This document shows, in pieces, positions 8,959 to 18,126 of a stretch of DNA of 64,000 nucleotides. The notes beneath the pieces are model-generated. The model searched no databases. It was not told where the DNA came from and saw only the letters and a program-made list of their open reading frames with translations. A program made the translations under genes and the position numbers. This DNA is from an uncultured Lachnospiraceae bacterium (GTDB taxonomy: Bacteria; Bacillota; Clostridia; Lachnospirales; Lachnospiraceae). The stretch spans positions 1 to 64,000 of the forward strand of contig CAJUHR010000006.1 of the NCBI GenBank assembly GCA_910586255.1, read 5' to 3'. Each line of letters begins with the position of its first letter. Positions within the stretch are counted from its first letter, which is position 1.

Positions 8959-9567
8959 TTGATAAAAAACATTGTATTTGATATGGGAAAAGTGCTGGTG
9001 GGCTATGACGGTATGCGGGTATGTGAGCACTATATTGAAAATGAGCATGACCGGAAGCGGGTTCATACGGCAGTTTTTGTATCACCGGAATGGGTGATGA
9101 TGGATATGGGACTATTGACGGACGAAGAAGCCTTGGCATTGGTCTGCAAAAGGCTTCCGGAGTGTTTGCATGACATGGCGGCGCTGTGTCTGAGGGACTG
9201 GCACCAATACTGTATGTGGACCTACAGGGAGATGGAGCCGGTGGTTCGGGGGCTGAAGGAGCGAGGATTTGGCATTTATCTGTGCTCCAATGCGGCAATC
9301 CGTCTGCTTGATTGTTATCGTAAGGTGATTCCGGCAGTGGATTGCTTTGACGGATTTTTATTTTCGGCAGAGGTAAAATGCATGAAGCCCCAGAGGGAGA
9401 TGTATGAGCATCTGTTTAAACGATTTCAACTTAAGCCGGAGGAGTGCTTTTTTGTGGATGATGTGCCGGCTAATATTCGCGGGGCGCGTGCCTGTGGTAT
9501 GGATGGCTATTGTTTTGCTGATGGAGACAGGGAGAAGCTTAAGGAAGCTTTAGAGAGGATACAGTGA
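8959..9567 (+). CDS. HAD-superfamily phosphatase (YihX-like)
   Basis: A 202-residue protein. Motif I is FDMGKVLVGYD near residue 7, with Gly two positions after the nucleophile Asp, as in YihX-type HAD-IA proteins. Motif II is LCSNAA near 117, the motif III Lys lies in KCMKPQREMYEHL, and motif IV is FFVDDVPANI. All four catalytic elements are present, so a small-molecule (sugar or nucleotide) phosphatase is likely. The start is TTG, with GCGGAGG 9 bp upstream; the next in-frame ATG falls inside motif I. The stop codon overlaps the start of the MATE gene, so translation is probably coupled. Confidence 0.8.
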   Translation: MIKNIVFDMGKVLVGYDGMRVCEHYIENEHDRKRVHTAVFVSPEWVMMDMGLLTDEEALALVCKRLPECLHDMAALCLRDWHQYCMWTYREMEPVVRGLKERGFGIYLCSNAAIRLLDCYRKVIPAVDCFDGFLFSAEVKCMKPQREMYEHLFKRFQLKPEECFFVDDVPANIRGARACGMDGYCFADGDREKLKEALERIQ

Positions 9568-10934
9568 TGGTGGCAGGAGTAAAGGGATTTGTGACTGAGA
9601 ACAGGTCCTATATCCTGGAGGCCTTTCAGATGGCATGGCCGGCAGTGCTGGAATCGTTTTTTGTGGCATTTGCCGGGATGGTGGATTCTCTGATGGTAAG
9701 CACCATCGGTGCTTATGCGGTGGCGGCGGTGGGGCTGACTACTCAGCCTAAGTTTATTGCCCTTGCCATGTTTCTTGCCATCAATGTGGCAGTGTCGGCA
9801 ATCGTTGCCCGGCGAAAGGGGCAGGATGACCGATATGGCGCCAATCAGACGCTTTTGCTGGCACTTTTGCTGGTGGTTGTGGCGGGAACGCTGGTCAGTT
9901 TGGCAGGAGTGTGCTTTGCGGATCCGCTGATTCGTTTGTGCGGCTCTGCTGAGGATACCCATGAAAGCGCGGTCCTGTATTTCCGGATTATTGTGGGAGG
10001 GATGATGTTTAATATTATCTCTCTGGTGATTAATGCCGCTCAGCGGGGAGCGGGACGCACACGGATTGCCATGAAGACGAATGTGACGGCAAACCTTGTG
10101 AATATGGCCGGGAATTATCTTTTGATAGGGGGAAACTTTGGCTTTCCCGCTTTGGGGATTAAGGGAGCGGCTTTAGCCACAGTGTTTGGCACGGTGGTGG
10201 CATGCGGCATGAGCATTGCTTCGATTCTTTCCAAAACCAGCTTTGTCAGTATTCCCTATATATTTGAAAAAAAGGTGAAGCCGGCGGTTGATACTCTTCA
10301 GACGATTGTAAGGATTGGCAGCAATATTTTTGTTGAACAGATTTTGATGCGGATTGGATTTATGTCCGTGGCAGTTATGGCGGCAAAGCTGGGGACAGAG
10401 GCTTTTGCGGCCCATCAGGTAGGTATGAATGTGATGAGTCTGTCCTTTTCTTTTGGAGACGGAATGCAGGCCGCGGCTGTGGCGCTTATTGGCCGTAGCC
10501 TGGGAGAGCAGAATGCGGACATGGCAAAGCTTTATGGAAGGATCTGTCAGCGCATGGGAAATGTGATTTCCATTGTGTTGGCGTTTGTCTATATTCTGGG
10601 GGGAGAAGGATTGTACCGGTTGTATTTTGCTGAAGAGCACATTGTGGCTATGGGAGTGGTCATTATGCGGCTGATTGTGGTAATCGTCATGCTGCAGATT
10701 GCCCAGGTGATCTATATGGGGTGTCTGCGGGGAGCGGGAGATGTATTTTTCACTACATTGGCATCTACCTTCAGTGTGACCATTATCCGCCCTTTGGCAT
10801 CATATCTTTTCTGTTATGCCCTTGGGCTGGGGCTTATGGGTATTTGGCTGGGAGTACTGGGAGATCAGATCAGCCGTTTTGTACTGACAAACTGGAGATT
10901 TCGTTCCGGGGCATGGACAAAGATAAAGATATAA
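9567..10934 (+). CDS. MATE family efflux transporter
   Basis: A 455-residue polytopic protein with about 12 membrane segments; its N-terminal part (ILEAFQMAWPAVLESFF, then GMVDSLMVSTIGAYAVAAVG) is typical of the MATE/NorM family. The ATG at 9567 overlaps the stop of the HAD gene (TGATG); a GTG one codon earlier is less likely. The overlap suggests the phosphatase and exporter are made together, but no shared substrate is evident. It is not a close copy of the MATE protein at 6146. Confidence 0.9.
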   Translation: MVAGVKGFVTENRSYILEAFQMAWPAVLESFFVAFAGMVDSLMVSTIGAYAVAAVGLTTQPKFIALAMFLAINVAVSAIVARRKGQDDRYGANQTLLLALLLVVVAGTLVSLAGVCFADPLIRLCGSAEDTHESAVLYFRIIVGGMMFNIISLVINAAQRGAGRTRIAMKTNVTANLVNMAGNYLLIGGNFGFPALGIKGAALATVFGTVVACGMSIASILSKTSFVSIPYIFEKKVKPAVDTLQTIVRIGSNIFVEQILMRIGFMSVAVMAAKLGTEAFAAHQVGMNVMSLSFSFGDGMQAAAVALIGRSLGEQNADMAKLYGRICQRMGNVISIVLAFVYILGGEGLYRLYFAEEHIVAMGVVIMRLIVVIVMLQIAQVIYMGCLRGAGDVFFTTLASTFSVTIIRPLASYLFCYALGLGLMGIWLGVLGDQISRFVLTNWRFRSGAWTKIKI

Positions 10935-10979
10935 TATTTTAATTAAAGATTTAACAAAGCTTTTCATAAACGATTGATA

Positions 10980-11024
10980 ATGTATCAGAGGGATCAAAAG
11001 ACCCTTTGTCCCCGACATCATAGT
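10980..11024 (-). repeat. Palindromic repeat family B, diverged copy
   Basis: GGGATCAAAAGACCCTTTG then TCCCC followed by ACATCATA, an eroded version of the palindromes at 43201 and 50361. It lies in the 200-bp gap before the aminopeptidase, which shows no gene. Confidence 0.55.
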
Positions 11025-11135
11025 ATTTAAGCATAAAAGACAAAAGAATATGGCTGAATAGTTGGGGAAACTATCTTGCGGCATCAGGCATAGAGAGCTT
11101 TTAAAGAGAAAAATCGAGATAAGGAGGAATGAGCA

Positions 11136-12464
11136 GTGAATTGGGAAAAGAGCGTATTTCAGGAGATAAATCAGGAGCTGTTGGATTTTCTGGACAGAAG
11201 TCCCACCAGCTTTCACGCGGTGGCAAATATGGGAAGGATGCTTAAAAATGCCGGATTTGAGCGTCTTTTGGAGGGAAAGGCCTGGCAGATAAAAAGCGGG
11301 GGCAGGTATTATGTCACAAGAAATAATTCCGCGCTGATTGCCTTTCACATGCCTGAACAGGATTTTGCCGGGTTCCAGATCATGGCAAGTCACAGTGATT
11401 CTCCGGCATTAAAGATTAAGGACAATGCGGAGATTCAGGTGGAGAAAAAGTATGTAAAGCTTAATGTGGAAAAGTATGGAGGGATGCTCTGTGCCCCTTG
11501 GCTGGATCGGCCTTTGTCCGTGGCAGGCCGTGTGGTGGCGCGTACATCAAAGGGAGTGGAAGAAAAACTGGTTCATGTGGACAGGGATCTGATGATTATC
11601 CCCAATCTGGCGATCCATATGAACCGCAAGGTCAATGAAGGCTATGAGTTCAATGCCCAGAAGGATCTGCTGCCCTTGTTTGGGGACGGGGAGGCAGTCA
11701 ACGGATTTAAGGGATTGATTGCAAAGGAAGCAGGAGTGGATGAGAAAGATATTCTGGATATGGATCTGTTTTTATATAACCGGATGAAGGGAACTCTCCT
11801 GGGATTGAACGGAGAGTTTATCGCAGCCCCTCATTTGGATGATCTGCAGTGTGCATTTGCATCCCTAAAGGGATTTCTCGGCGCGGAGCCGGCAAGAAGT
11901 GTGGCTGTCTGCTGTGTGCTGGACAATGAGGAGGTGGGAAGCGGCACAAAGCAAGGGGCCGACTCCACATTTTTAAAGGATGTGCTTCATCGGATCAATG
12001 GGGCCATGGGCCGGACTGAGGAGGAATATTTGATGGCATTGTCGTCCAGCTTTATGGTGTCGGCAGATAATGCTCACAGCATCCATCCTAATCAGCCGGA
12101 CAAGGGGGATCCCACCAACCGCCCCTTTATGAATGACGGGATTGTGATAAAATATAGTGCAAACCAGAAGTATACTACAGATGCCGTGTCCGGGGCATTG
12201 TTTAAATCAATATGTGAAAAAGCAGGGGTTCCCTGCCAGGTGTTTTTTAACCGCTCAGATATGCCGGGGGGATCCACTCTGGGAAATATTTCCAACTCTC
12301 AGGTGGCCTTAAATACGGTGGATATCGGTTTGCCTCAGCTGGCTATGCACTCCTGCTATGAGACCGCGGGGAGTAAGGATACACTTTATTTAGCGGAGGC
12401 GGCAAGAGTATTCTATTCCTCGACTATGCATAGTGAGGGAGACGGAGCTTATCAGATACTTTGA
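11136..12464 (+). CDS. M18 family aminopeptidase
   Basis: A 442-residue cytosolic metallopeptidase of the aspartyl aminopeptidase family (M18), which removes N-terminal residues from peptides with two metal ions. Family landmarks are SPTSFHAV near residue 23, the metal ligand His in MASHSDSPALK near 88, the AAPHLDDLQ Asp, CCVLDNEEVGS near 260 (catalytic Glu and ligand Glu), and SADNAHSIHPN and MHSCYE near the C-terminus. The start is GTG at 11136, 8 bp after AAGGAGG; an ATG at 11129 is out of frame. The length is normal for the family. Confidence 0.9.
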   Translation: MNWEKSVFQEINQELLDFLDRSPTSFHAVANMGRMLKNAGFERLLEGKAWQIKSGGRYYVTRNNSALIAFHMPEQDFAGFQIMASHSDSPALKIKDNAEIQVEKKYVKLNVEKYGGMLCAPWLDRPLSVAGRVVARTSKGVEEKLVHVDRDLMIIPNLAIHMNRKVNEGYEFNAQKDLLPLFGDGEAVNGFKGLIAKEAGVDEKDILDMDLFLYNRMKGTLLGLNGEFIAAPHLDDLQCAFASLKGFLGAEPARSVAVCCVLDNEEVGSGTKQGADSTFLKDVLHRINGAMGRTEEEYLMALSSSFMVSADNAHSIHPNQPDKGDPTNRPFMNDGIVIKYSANQKYTTDAVSGALFKSICEKAGVPCQVFFNRSDMPGGSTLGNISNSQVALNTVDIGLPQLAMHSCYETAGSKDTLYLAEAARVFYSSTMHSEGDGAYQIL

Positions 12465-12552
12465 AAAATGGCTTTTCTTTTGTAATATCCTGGTATATAA
12501 TCGGGAAAGAACGGGCTGTAAATTTTCAGTGAGTAAAAGGAGATTTGAGAAT

Positions 12553-14004
12553 ATGAAAAGAATCAGGACAAGATATGCGCCCAGCCCCACCGGGCGGATG
12601 CATGTGGGAAATCTGAGGACCGCATTGTATGCCTATCTGATTGCCAAGCATGACGGGGGTGATTTCCTGCTTCGGATTGAGGATACGGATCAGGAGCGTT
12701 TTGTGGAAGGGGCCACGGAGATTATCTACCGTACATTGGAAAAAACCGGGCTGGTTCATGATGAGGGACCGGACAAGGACGGCGGTGTGGGGCCTTATGT
12801 GCAGAGTGAGCGCCATGCAGCGGGGATCTATCTGGAGTATGCAAAAGAGCTCATTGAAAAGGGGGAGGCGTACTATTGCTTCTGTACCCAGGAACGCTTA
12901 AATTCGCTGAGAACCGTTGTCAACGGTGAGGAAATTATGACCTATGACAAGCATTGTCTTCACCTGTCAAAGGAGGAGATAGAGGCGAATCTGGCAGCAG
13001 GCATGCCCTACGTGATCCGGCAGAACAACCCGCGGGAGGGGAGCACCACCTTCCATGACGATATTTACGGTGATATTACGGTGGACAATTCAGAGCTGGA
13101 TGATATGGTGCTGATTAAGTCGGACGGCTACCCCACCTACAATTTTGCCAATGTGGTGGACGATCATCTGATGGGAATTACCCATGTGGTGCGGGGAAAT
13201 GAGTACCTTTCTTCCTCCCCCAAATACAACCGTCTGTATGATGCCTTTGGCTGGGAGGTTCCGGTCTATGTTCACTGTCCGTTAATTACCAATGAGGAGC
13301 ATAAAAAGCTAAGTAAGCGCAGCGGACATGCCTCCTATGAGGACCTGATCGAGCAGGGATTTGTGTCGGAGGCAGTGGTCAATTATGTGGCTCTGTTAGG
13401 GTGGTCTCCGGTGGATAATCGGGAGATCTATTCTCTTGAGGAGCTGACTCAGGTCTTTGATTACCACAATTTAAGCAAATCTCCTGCAGTGTTTGATGTT
13501 ACCAAGCTGAAATGGATGAACGGGGAGTATTTAAAGGCCATGGATTTTGATAAATTCTATGATATGGCAGAGCCCTACATCCGTCAGGTGATCAAAAAGG
13601 AGCTGAACTTAAAAAAGATTGCCGCTATGGTGAAAACCAGGATAGAGATTTTTCCGGATATTGCAGGGCACATTGATTTCTTTGAGGAGCTGCCTGAGTA
13701 TGATGTGGCTATGTATACCCACAAAAAAATGAAGTCCACAGCAGAGACGTCCCTGCAGGTGCTGACGGATGTGCTGCCGCTTTTGGAGGCTCAGGAGCAC
13801 TTTTCCAATGAAGCCCTTTATGAGATTCTTTCCAAGTATGTGGAGGAAAAGGGTGTAAAGACCGGCTTTGTCATGTGGCCCATTCGCACGGCTGTGTCAG
13901 GAAAACAGATGACTCCCGCCGGAGCTACGGAGATCATGGAGGTTTTGGGAAAGGAGGAGTCTTTGACCAGGATTAAAAAGGGAATTGAGAAATTAGAGGG
14001 ATAA
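12553..14004 (+). CDS. gltX: Glutamate--tRNA ligase
   Basis: A 483-residue class I aminoacyl-tRNA synthetase that charges tRNA-Glu. The HIGH-type motif is in PSPTGRMHVGNLRTA near residue 10 and the KMSKS-type motif is HKKLSKR near residue 251. The glutamate-binding segment RIEDTDQERFVEG is present. The ATG at 12553 is preferred over the longer frame from 12433 because AAAGGAG lies 12 bp upstream and the synthetase fold starts here. The length is normal. No zinc-binding Cys cluster was seen. Confidence 0.95.
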   Translation: MKRIRTRYAPSPTGRMHVGNLRTALYAYLIAKHDGGDFLLRIEDTDQERFVEGATEIIYRTLEKTGLVHDEGPDKDGGVGPYVQSERHAAGIYLEYAKELIEKGEAYYCFCTQERLNSLRTVVNGEEIMTYDKHCLHLSKEEIEANLAAGMPYVIRQNNPREGSTTFHDDIYGDITVDNSELDDMVLIKSDGYPTYNFANVVDDHLMGITHVVRGNEYLSSSPKYNRLYDAFGWEVPVYVHCPLITNEEHKKLSKRSGHASYEDLIEQGFVSEAVVNYVALLGWSPVDNREIYSLEELTQVFDYHNLSKSPAVFDVTKLKWMNGEYLKAMDFDKFYDMAEPYIRQVIKKELNLKKIAAMVKTRIEIFPDIAGHIDFFEELPEYDVAMYTHKKMKSTAETSLQVLTDVLPLLEAQEHFSNEALYEILSKYVEEKGVKTGFVMWPIRTAVSGKQMTPAGATEIMEVLGKEESLTRIKKGIEKLEG

Positions 14005-14124
14005 GGCTGACGGCCGGGGGTGTCAGTTGTTGGCCTGATTCAGACAGGCATCACGGATGCTTCCGGGTAACAGATAACCATTAAACTGATATGTTTCCGG
14101 AACAGATGATTGTATATGGCTCAA

Positions 14125-14178
14125 AACAGGAGGCTGGCGTCCGGAAACCGGGTGACGACAGCCTCCTGTTGTTTGCTT
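14125..14178 (+). terminator. Strong terminator after gltX
   Basis: AACAGGAGGCTG pairs perfectly with CAGCCTCCTGTT (12 bp), with an inner GTCCGG/CCGGGTGAC structure, followed by a T-rich tract. The remaining 14005-14269 gap shows nothing else. Confidence 0.8.
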
Positions 14179-14269
14179 TTTCTATGCTAAAGGACAAATA
14201 AATTTACCATTTATCACAACCCCTCCGGAAGGGTGCCCATGATTCCTATAAATATCAGAGGATAGAACA

Positions 14270-15289
14270 CTAAATCCTGAGGCAGCTGTCCCGCTCGATC
14301 AGATAGTGGGGAACAATGATCTTGGTGGCCAGAAGATTGGGGTTTTCTATGTGGTTAATCATCTGGGAGGCCGCCTCAATCCCCAGCTGGCAGGAGTTGA
14401 TGTCAATGGAGGTCAGCTGCGGGGAGGTAAGCCGGGCAAACAGGGAGTTGTTGAAGGAGATGATGGACAAATCCTGTGGAATGGACAGGCCAATCTCAAT
14501 GCAGGATCGCTCCAATGCCACAGCCAGAATGTCATCGCTAACCATGATGGCTGTAGGCCGGTCCTCTCTTTGCAAAAGGCGGTGAATCAGAACGTCCCCT
14601 TCTTTTGATATGGAAGGCACCTCCACACAATAGTCCTCCCGCAGAGGCAGATTGTGATGCAGCAGAGCGGTCTGATAACCGGTTTTGCGGTCAGCGGAAA
14701 ACATCAGGCTGCTGTCGCTGCCGAGATAGGCGATTTTGCGGTGGCCCAGCTGATACAGGTATTCGGTAGCCTCCTGGCCGGCCAGAAGATTGTCATTATC
14801 AATGTAGACTGTCTGGTTGGCAAACTGATAAGCTTTTCCGATAAGAACATAGGAAAGACCCTCATTGTGGAGATAATCAATGACCGGGTCCGGCTGTTTG
14901 GAATACAGAACAATAAAGCCGTCTACCTGCCCGCTGCGGGTCATGGTGCGCATGGCCTGCAAGACTTCCTCCTCGTCCCTGCCGGTGATGACCGTGTTGA
15001 TGTACTGGCGGTGGTTGCAGAATTGGCTGATTCCACGGATAGCTTCCAGGTAGAACGGGTTTTCATACGCGTCCCGGGCGGAGGTGGGCAAAATGATGCC
15101 GATGGTTCGGGAATTTTGGGAGGCAAGGTTGCTGGCCTGGAAATTGGGCTCATAGCCAAGCTTTGCCATAGCGCGACGCACTCGCTCCTTTGTCTCTTCG
15201 CTGATGGACGGATTGTTTTTGCAGGTGCGGGACACGGTGGACGGGGACACCCCTGCCAATGCCGCAACGTCTTTGATGGTGACAGCCAT
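14270..15289 (-). CDS. LacI-family transcriptional regulator (MalR-like)
   Basis: A 339-residue repressor. Residues 3-24 are a canonical LacI helix-turn-helix (IKDVAALAGVSPSTVSRT) followed by the hinge helix. The remainder is a periplasmic-binding-protein-like sugar domain (IGIILPTSARDAYENPFYLE, GFIVLY, SIISFNNSLFARLTSPQLTSI). An AGGAGG lies 8 bp before the ATG. The nearest LacI-type operators in the window are at 18035-18103, in front of the PTS gene. With malQ further on, this suggests control of maltose or glucose uptake; that link is inferred. Confidence 0.9.
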   Translation of the reverse strand: MAVTIKDVAALAGVSPSTVSRTCKNNPSISEETKERVRRAMAKLGYEPNFQASNLASQNSRTIGIILPTSARDAYENPFYLEAIRGISQFCNHRQYINTVITGRDEEEVLQAMRTMTRSGQVDGFIVLYSKQPDPVIDYLHNEGLSYVLIGKAYQFANQTVYIDNDNLLAGQEATEYLYQLGHRKIAYLGSDSSLMFSADRKTGYQTALLHHNLPLREDYCVEVPSISKEGDVLIHRLLQREDRPTAIMVSDDILAVALERSCIEIGLSIPQDLSIISFNNSLFARLTSPQLTSIDINSCQLGIEAASQMINHIENPNLLATKIIVPHYLIERDSCLRI

Positions 15290-15382
15290 GAAAAAAGCCT
15301 CCTGAATATATGTGGCGTCCGCAGCCGGGCAATGCCGGGAAGCTGCGGGATGCAGTCAGATGGATGGGTTGCTTATGGATAT

Positions 15383-15411
15383 ATTGTAGTGGAAGAGGGG
15401 GATATAGTCAA
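15383..15411 (-). promoter_or_regulatory. Candidate promoter of the LacI-family gene
   Basis: On the minus strand TTGACT and TACAAT are 17 bp apart, about 95 bp before the start codon. The surrounding region carries two direct copies of GGATATATTGT (15377-15387 and 15430-15440), possibly an autoregulatory site. Confidence 0.5.
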
Positions 15412-15559
15412 TGGAATCGTGCAAATGGGGGATATATTGTTAAGATTTGGGTAACAGTTTAAAGGGTATCCGAACCATAACCGGGTTCGGGTGATTGTGA
15501 ACAGTAATAATTTGCTTTACAGGGTGATGAGTAAACGGAATAAAAAGGAGATGGATAAA

Positions 15560-16288
15560 ATGCCTGTGGGAGTTCTTGTAAACGCGCTTGCAATTTTTGT
15601 CGGAGGTCTGGCGGGGATGAAGCTGGGGCCTGGGTTTAGTGAAGGCTTTAAGACAAATCTGAATACCACCTTTGGCGCCTGCGCCATGGCTATGGGAATC
15701 AGCTCTATTGTGCTTATGAAAAATCTTCCGGCAGTAATACTGGCTGTGATTCTGGGAACCATTTTGGGGCTTGTGATCCATATGGGAGACAGAATCTCTG
15801 CCGGAGCAATGATGATGCAAAGGGGAATCGGAAAGCTGACAAAGGCGGATGGGGGCGCGCAGGGGGAGGATTATCAGAGTGTGCTGATCACCTGCATTGT
15901 GCTTTTTTGTGCCAGCGACAGCGGGATATACGGGAGTCTGGTGTCCGGTATGACGGGGGATCACAGTATTCTTCTGGCAAAAACAGTTTTGGACCTGCCC
16001 ACGGCCATGATCTTTTCCTGTACTCTGGGTATAACCACCGCGTTTGTTGCAGTACCTCAGTGTATTATTTTTTTGTCGCTTTTCTGGCTGGCAGGACTGA
16101 TCATTCCCTTCTGCAGTCAGGAAATGATTGCAGATTTTAAGGCATGCGGCGGGATTCTGCTTTTGGCAACAGGTTTTCGCATGATTAAGGTGAAGGAATT
16201 TCCGGTGGCCGAGATGATACCGGCTATGGTGCTGGTAATGCCGATCAGTTATTTTTGGATGGCGTATGTGGCGCCGCTTCTGGGATAG
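15560..16288 (+). CDS. DUF554 family membrane protein
   Basis: A 242-residue integral membrane protein with about seven hydrophobic segments, beginning MPVGVLVNALAIFVGGLAG. This and FGACAMAMGISSIV match the DUF554 family (YdfK/YqgA type), putative transporters of unknown substrate. The start at 15560 is 9 bp after AAAAAGGAG; the ATG at 15551 abuts the ribosome site and is unlikely. It is transcribed away from the LacI-family gene and 44 bp before the iron-sulfur gene, so it may share an mRNA with that. Confidence 0.8.
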   Translation: MPVGVLVNALAIFVGGLAGMKLGPGFSEGFKTNLNTTFGACAMAMGISSIVLMKNLPAVILAVILGTILGLVIHMGDRISAGAMMMQRGIGKLTKADGGAQGEDYQSVLITCIVLFCASDSGIYGSLVSGMTGDHSILLAKTVLDLPTAMIFSCTLGITTAFVAVPQCIIFLSLFWLAGLIIPFCSQEMIADFKACGGILLLATGFRMIKVKEFPVAEMIPAMVLVMPISYFWMAYVAPLLG

Positions 16289-16332
16289 GAGAGGCAGCGC
16301 TTTCAGATGAAACAGCAAAAAGGAGGCAGACT

Positions 16333-17766
16333 ATGGGGCATTTAACTACAAGAGACGCGTATAAGAATCTGGAGGAGAGGATCAACTGGTTTACCCAGGG
16401 GGCGCCGCCATCGGAGACCTTGTATAAGATTCTGCAGGTGCTGTACACGGAAAAGGAGGCCAAGTGGGTGGCTTTGCTGCCGGTACGGCCGTTTACCTTA
16501 AAGCGCGCGGCGCGGATCTGGGGTACAACGGAGATGAAGGCAGAAAGGTTTCTTGATCATCTCTGTGAGAAGGCGCTTTTGGTGGACTCAGAATATCACG
16601 GAGAGAGGCAGTTTGTGATGCCGCCGCCTATGGCGGGTTTTATTGAGTTTGCCCTGATGCGAACCCGGGGTGATATTGACCAGAAGTACTTAAGCGAGCT
16701 TTATTATCAGTATATGAACGTGGAGGAGGATTTTGTAAAGGACCTGTTTTTTGCTACGGAGATCAGGCTAGGCCGGGTGTTCGTCCAGGAGCCGGTGCTG
16801 GCTAATGAAAAGATGAATCATATTCTGGATTATGAGCGGGCCACTCACATTGTGGAGGAGGCAGAGTATATCGGGCTGGGTACCTGCTACTGCCGCCACA
16901 AGATGTACCATGCGGGCCATCCCTGCAAGATCAACGCGCCCTGGGATGTGTGTCTGACCTTTGACAATGTGGCCCGTTCTCTGGCGGAGCACGGGGAATA
17001 TGCGAAGCTGATTTCTAAAGAGGAGGCCATGGATGCCCTGGAGCGGTCCTATGCCAGCAATCTGGTGCAAATCGGGGAGAATGTGCGGGAGCATCCGGCA
17101 TTTATCTGCAACTGTTGCGGGTGCTGCTGCGAGGCCCTGCAGGCGGCCCGCAAATTTAGCCCCATGCAGCCGGTGGCCACCACCAATTATATTCCGCAGG
17201 TGTCCCTGGAGAAGTGTGTGGGTTGCGGAAAGTGCGCCAAGGTCTGCCCGATTCTGGCGATTGCCGTGGAGGAGGAAGGAGACGGGAGAGAAAAGGAAGG
17301 ATTGGAAGGAACAGGAGCGAAAAGAGAAAAGGCGGAGAAGGTCAGGGAAAGGGAAGGGGTGGGGCAAAATGCCGGAGAGACGGGAGACAGGGAGTTGAGG
17401 GAAAACTTGTGTGCCCTCAATAAGGCAAGGGTAAAGGGCCACGCCAGAATTGACACTGAGATTTGCTTGGGGTGCGGTGTCTGCGCAAGAAACTGTCCCA
17501 CAAAGGCCATTGAGCTAAAACGCCGGCCGATCCAGGTCATCACGCCGGTGAACAGCACCCACCGCTTTGTTCTGCAGGCAATCGAGAAAGGAACCTTGCA
17601 GAACCTGGTATTTGACAATCAGGCATTTTCTAATCACCGTGCCATGGCGGCAGTGTTCGGGACCATACTGAAGCTGCCGCCTGTGAAGCAGGCATTGGCC
17701 AGCAGGCAGTTTAAGTCTGTGTATCTGGATAAGCTGCTGTCCATGCAGAAGAAAAGGTCAGGCTGA
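16333..17766 (+). CDS. Iron-sulfur protein with winged-helix start and two ferredoxin motifs
   Basis: A 477-residue protein. Residues about 45-105 look like a winged-helix fold (RAARIWGTTEMKAERFLDHL). A cysteine-rich middle follows: CYCRHKMYHAGHPC near 195 and CNCCGCCC near 260. Then come two [4Fe-4S] ferredoxin motifs, CVGCGKCAKVCP near 296 and CLGCGVCARNCP near 378. They are separated by a low-complexity Glu/Lys/Gly insert of about 60 residues. AGGAGG lies 7 bp before the ATG. Proteins of this make-up are annotated as 4Fe-4S dicluster proteins, probably electron carriers or redox sensors; the partner is unknown. The charged insert may be a recent expansion. Confidence 0.75.
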   Translation: MGHLTTRDAYKNLEERINWFTQGAPPSETLYKILQVLYTEKEAKWVALLPVRPFTLKRAARIWGTTEMKAERFLDHLCEKALLVDSEYHGERQFVMPPPMAGFIEFALMRTRGDIDQKYLSELYYQYMNVEEDFVKDLFFATEIRLGRVFVQEPVLANEKMNHILDYERATHIVEEAEYIGLGTCYCRHKMYHAGHPCKINAPWDVCLTFDNVARSLAEHGEYAKLISKEEAMDALERSYASNLVQIGENVREHPAFICNCCGCCCEALQAARKFSPMQPVATTNYIPQVSLEKCVGCGKCAKVCPILAIAVEEEGDGREKEGLEGTGAKREKAEKVREREGVGQNAGETGDRELRENLCALNKARVKGHARIDTEICLGCGVCARNCPTKAIELKRRPIQVITPVNSTHRFVLQAIEKGTLQNLVFDNQAFSNHRAMAAVFGTILKLPPVKQALASRQFKSVYLDKLLSMQKKRSG

Positions 17767-17880
17767 TCGGCTGCGGAAATACTTCTGCCAGGCGTCATAA
17801 GCCTTTAAAAGCAGCAGGACCAAATCCCGGACAGGAAAAGAGAGAAATATGCTTTTGTGAAAATATAGTATCAGCAGGAA

Positions 17881-17916
17881 AATCAGTCTGCAGGTTATGG
17901 CGGGCTGATTTTTTGT
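17881..17916 (+). terminator. Terminator before the PTS promoter
   Basis: AATCAGTC pairs with GGCTGATT around a loop of about 17 bases and is followed by TTTTTG. It insulates the iron-sulfur gene from the PTS transcript. Confidence 0.6.
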
Positions 17917-18024
17917 ATTTTTATGGGTGAGAAGAAAAATGAATATAGACCTGTCATAATGCACAATATTTATAAGAACAATTTGTAGAAAGTGGAGAAA
18001 TGCGAAAAGAATAGAAAAATATAG

Positions 18025-18053
18025 TTGCAAATCCTGTGCAAACGATATATATT
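18025..18053 (+). promoter_or_regulatory. Promoter of the PTS gene
   Basis: TTGCAA and TATATT are 17 bp apart. One operator-like half site (TGCAAACGATATA) lies in the spacer and the best operator begins 3 bp after the -10 box, an arrangement that allows direct repression. Confidence 0.6.
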
Positions 18054-18055
18054 TA

Positions 18056-18071
18056 ATGCAAGCGATTGCAT
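18056..18071. promoter_or_regulatory. LacI-type operator
   Basis: ATGCAAGCGATTGCAT has perfect 6-bp arms and a central CG, the signature of LacI/GalR-family operators. Two imperfect relatives flank it: TGCAAACGATATA from 18038 and TGTAAACGATACAC from 18089. The obvious candidate ligand is the regulator encoded at 14270-15289; a CcpA-type regulator would be an alternative reader. Confidence 0.7.
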
Positions 18072-18126
18072 TATAAATGCGCAAATGTATGTAAACGATA
18101 CACAAAAAATATAAGGAGGAATGATT

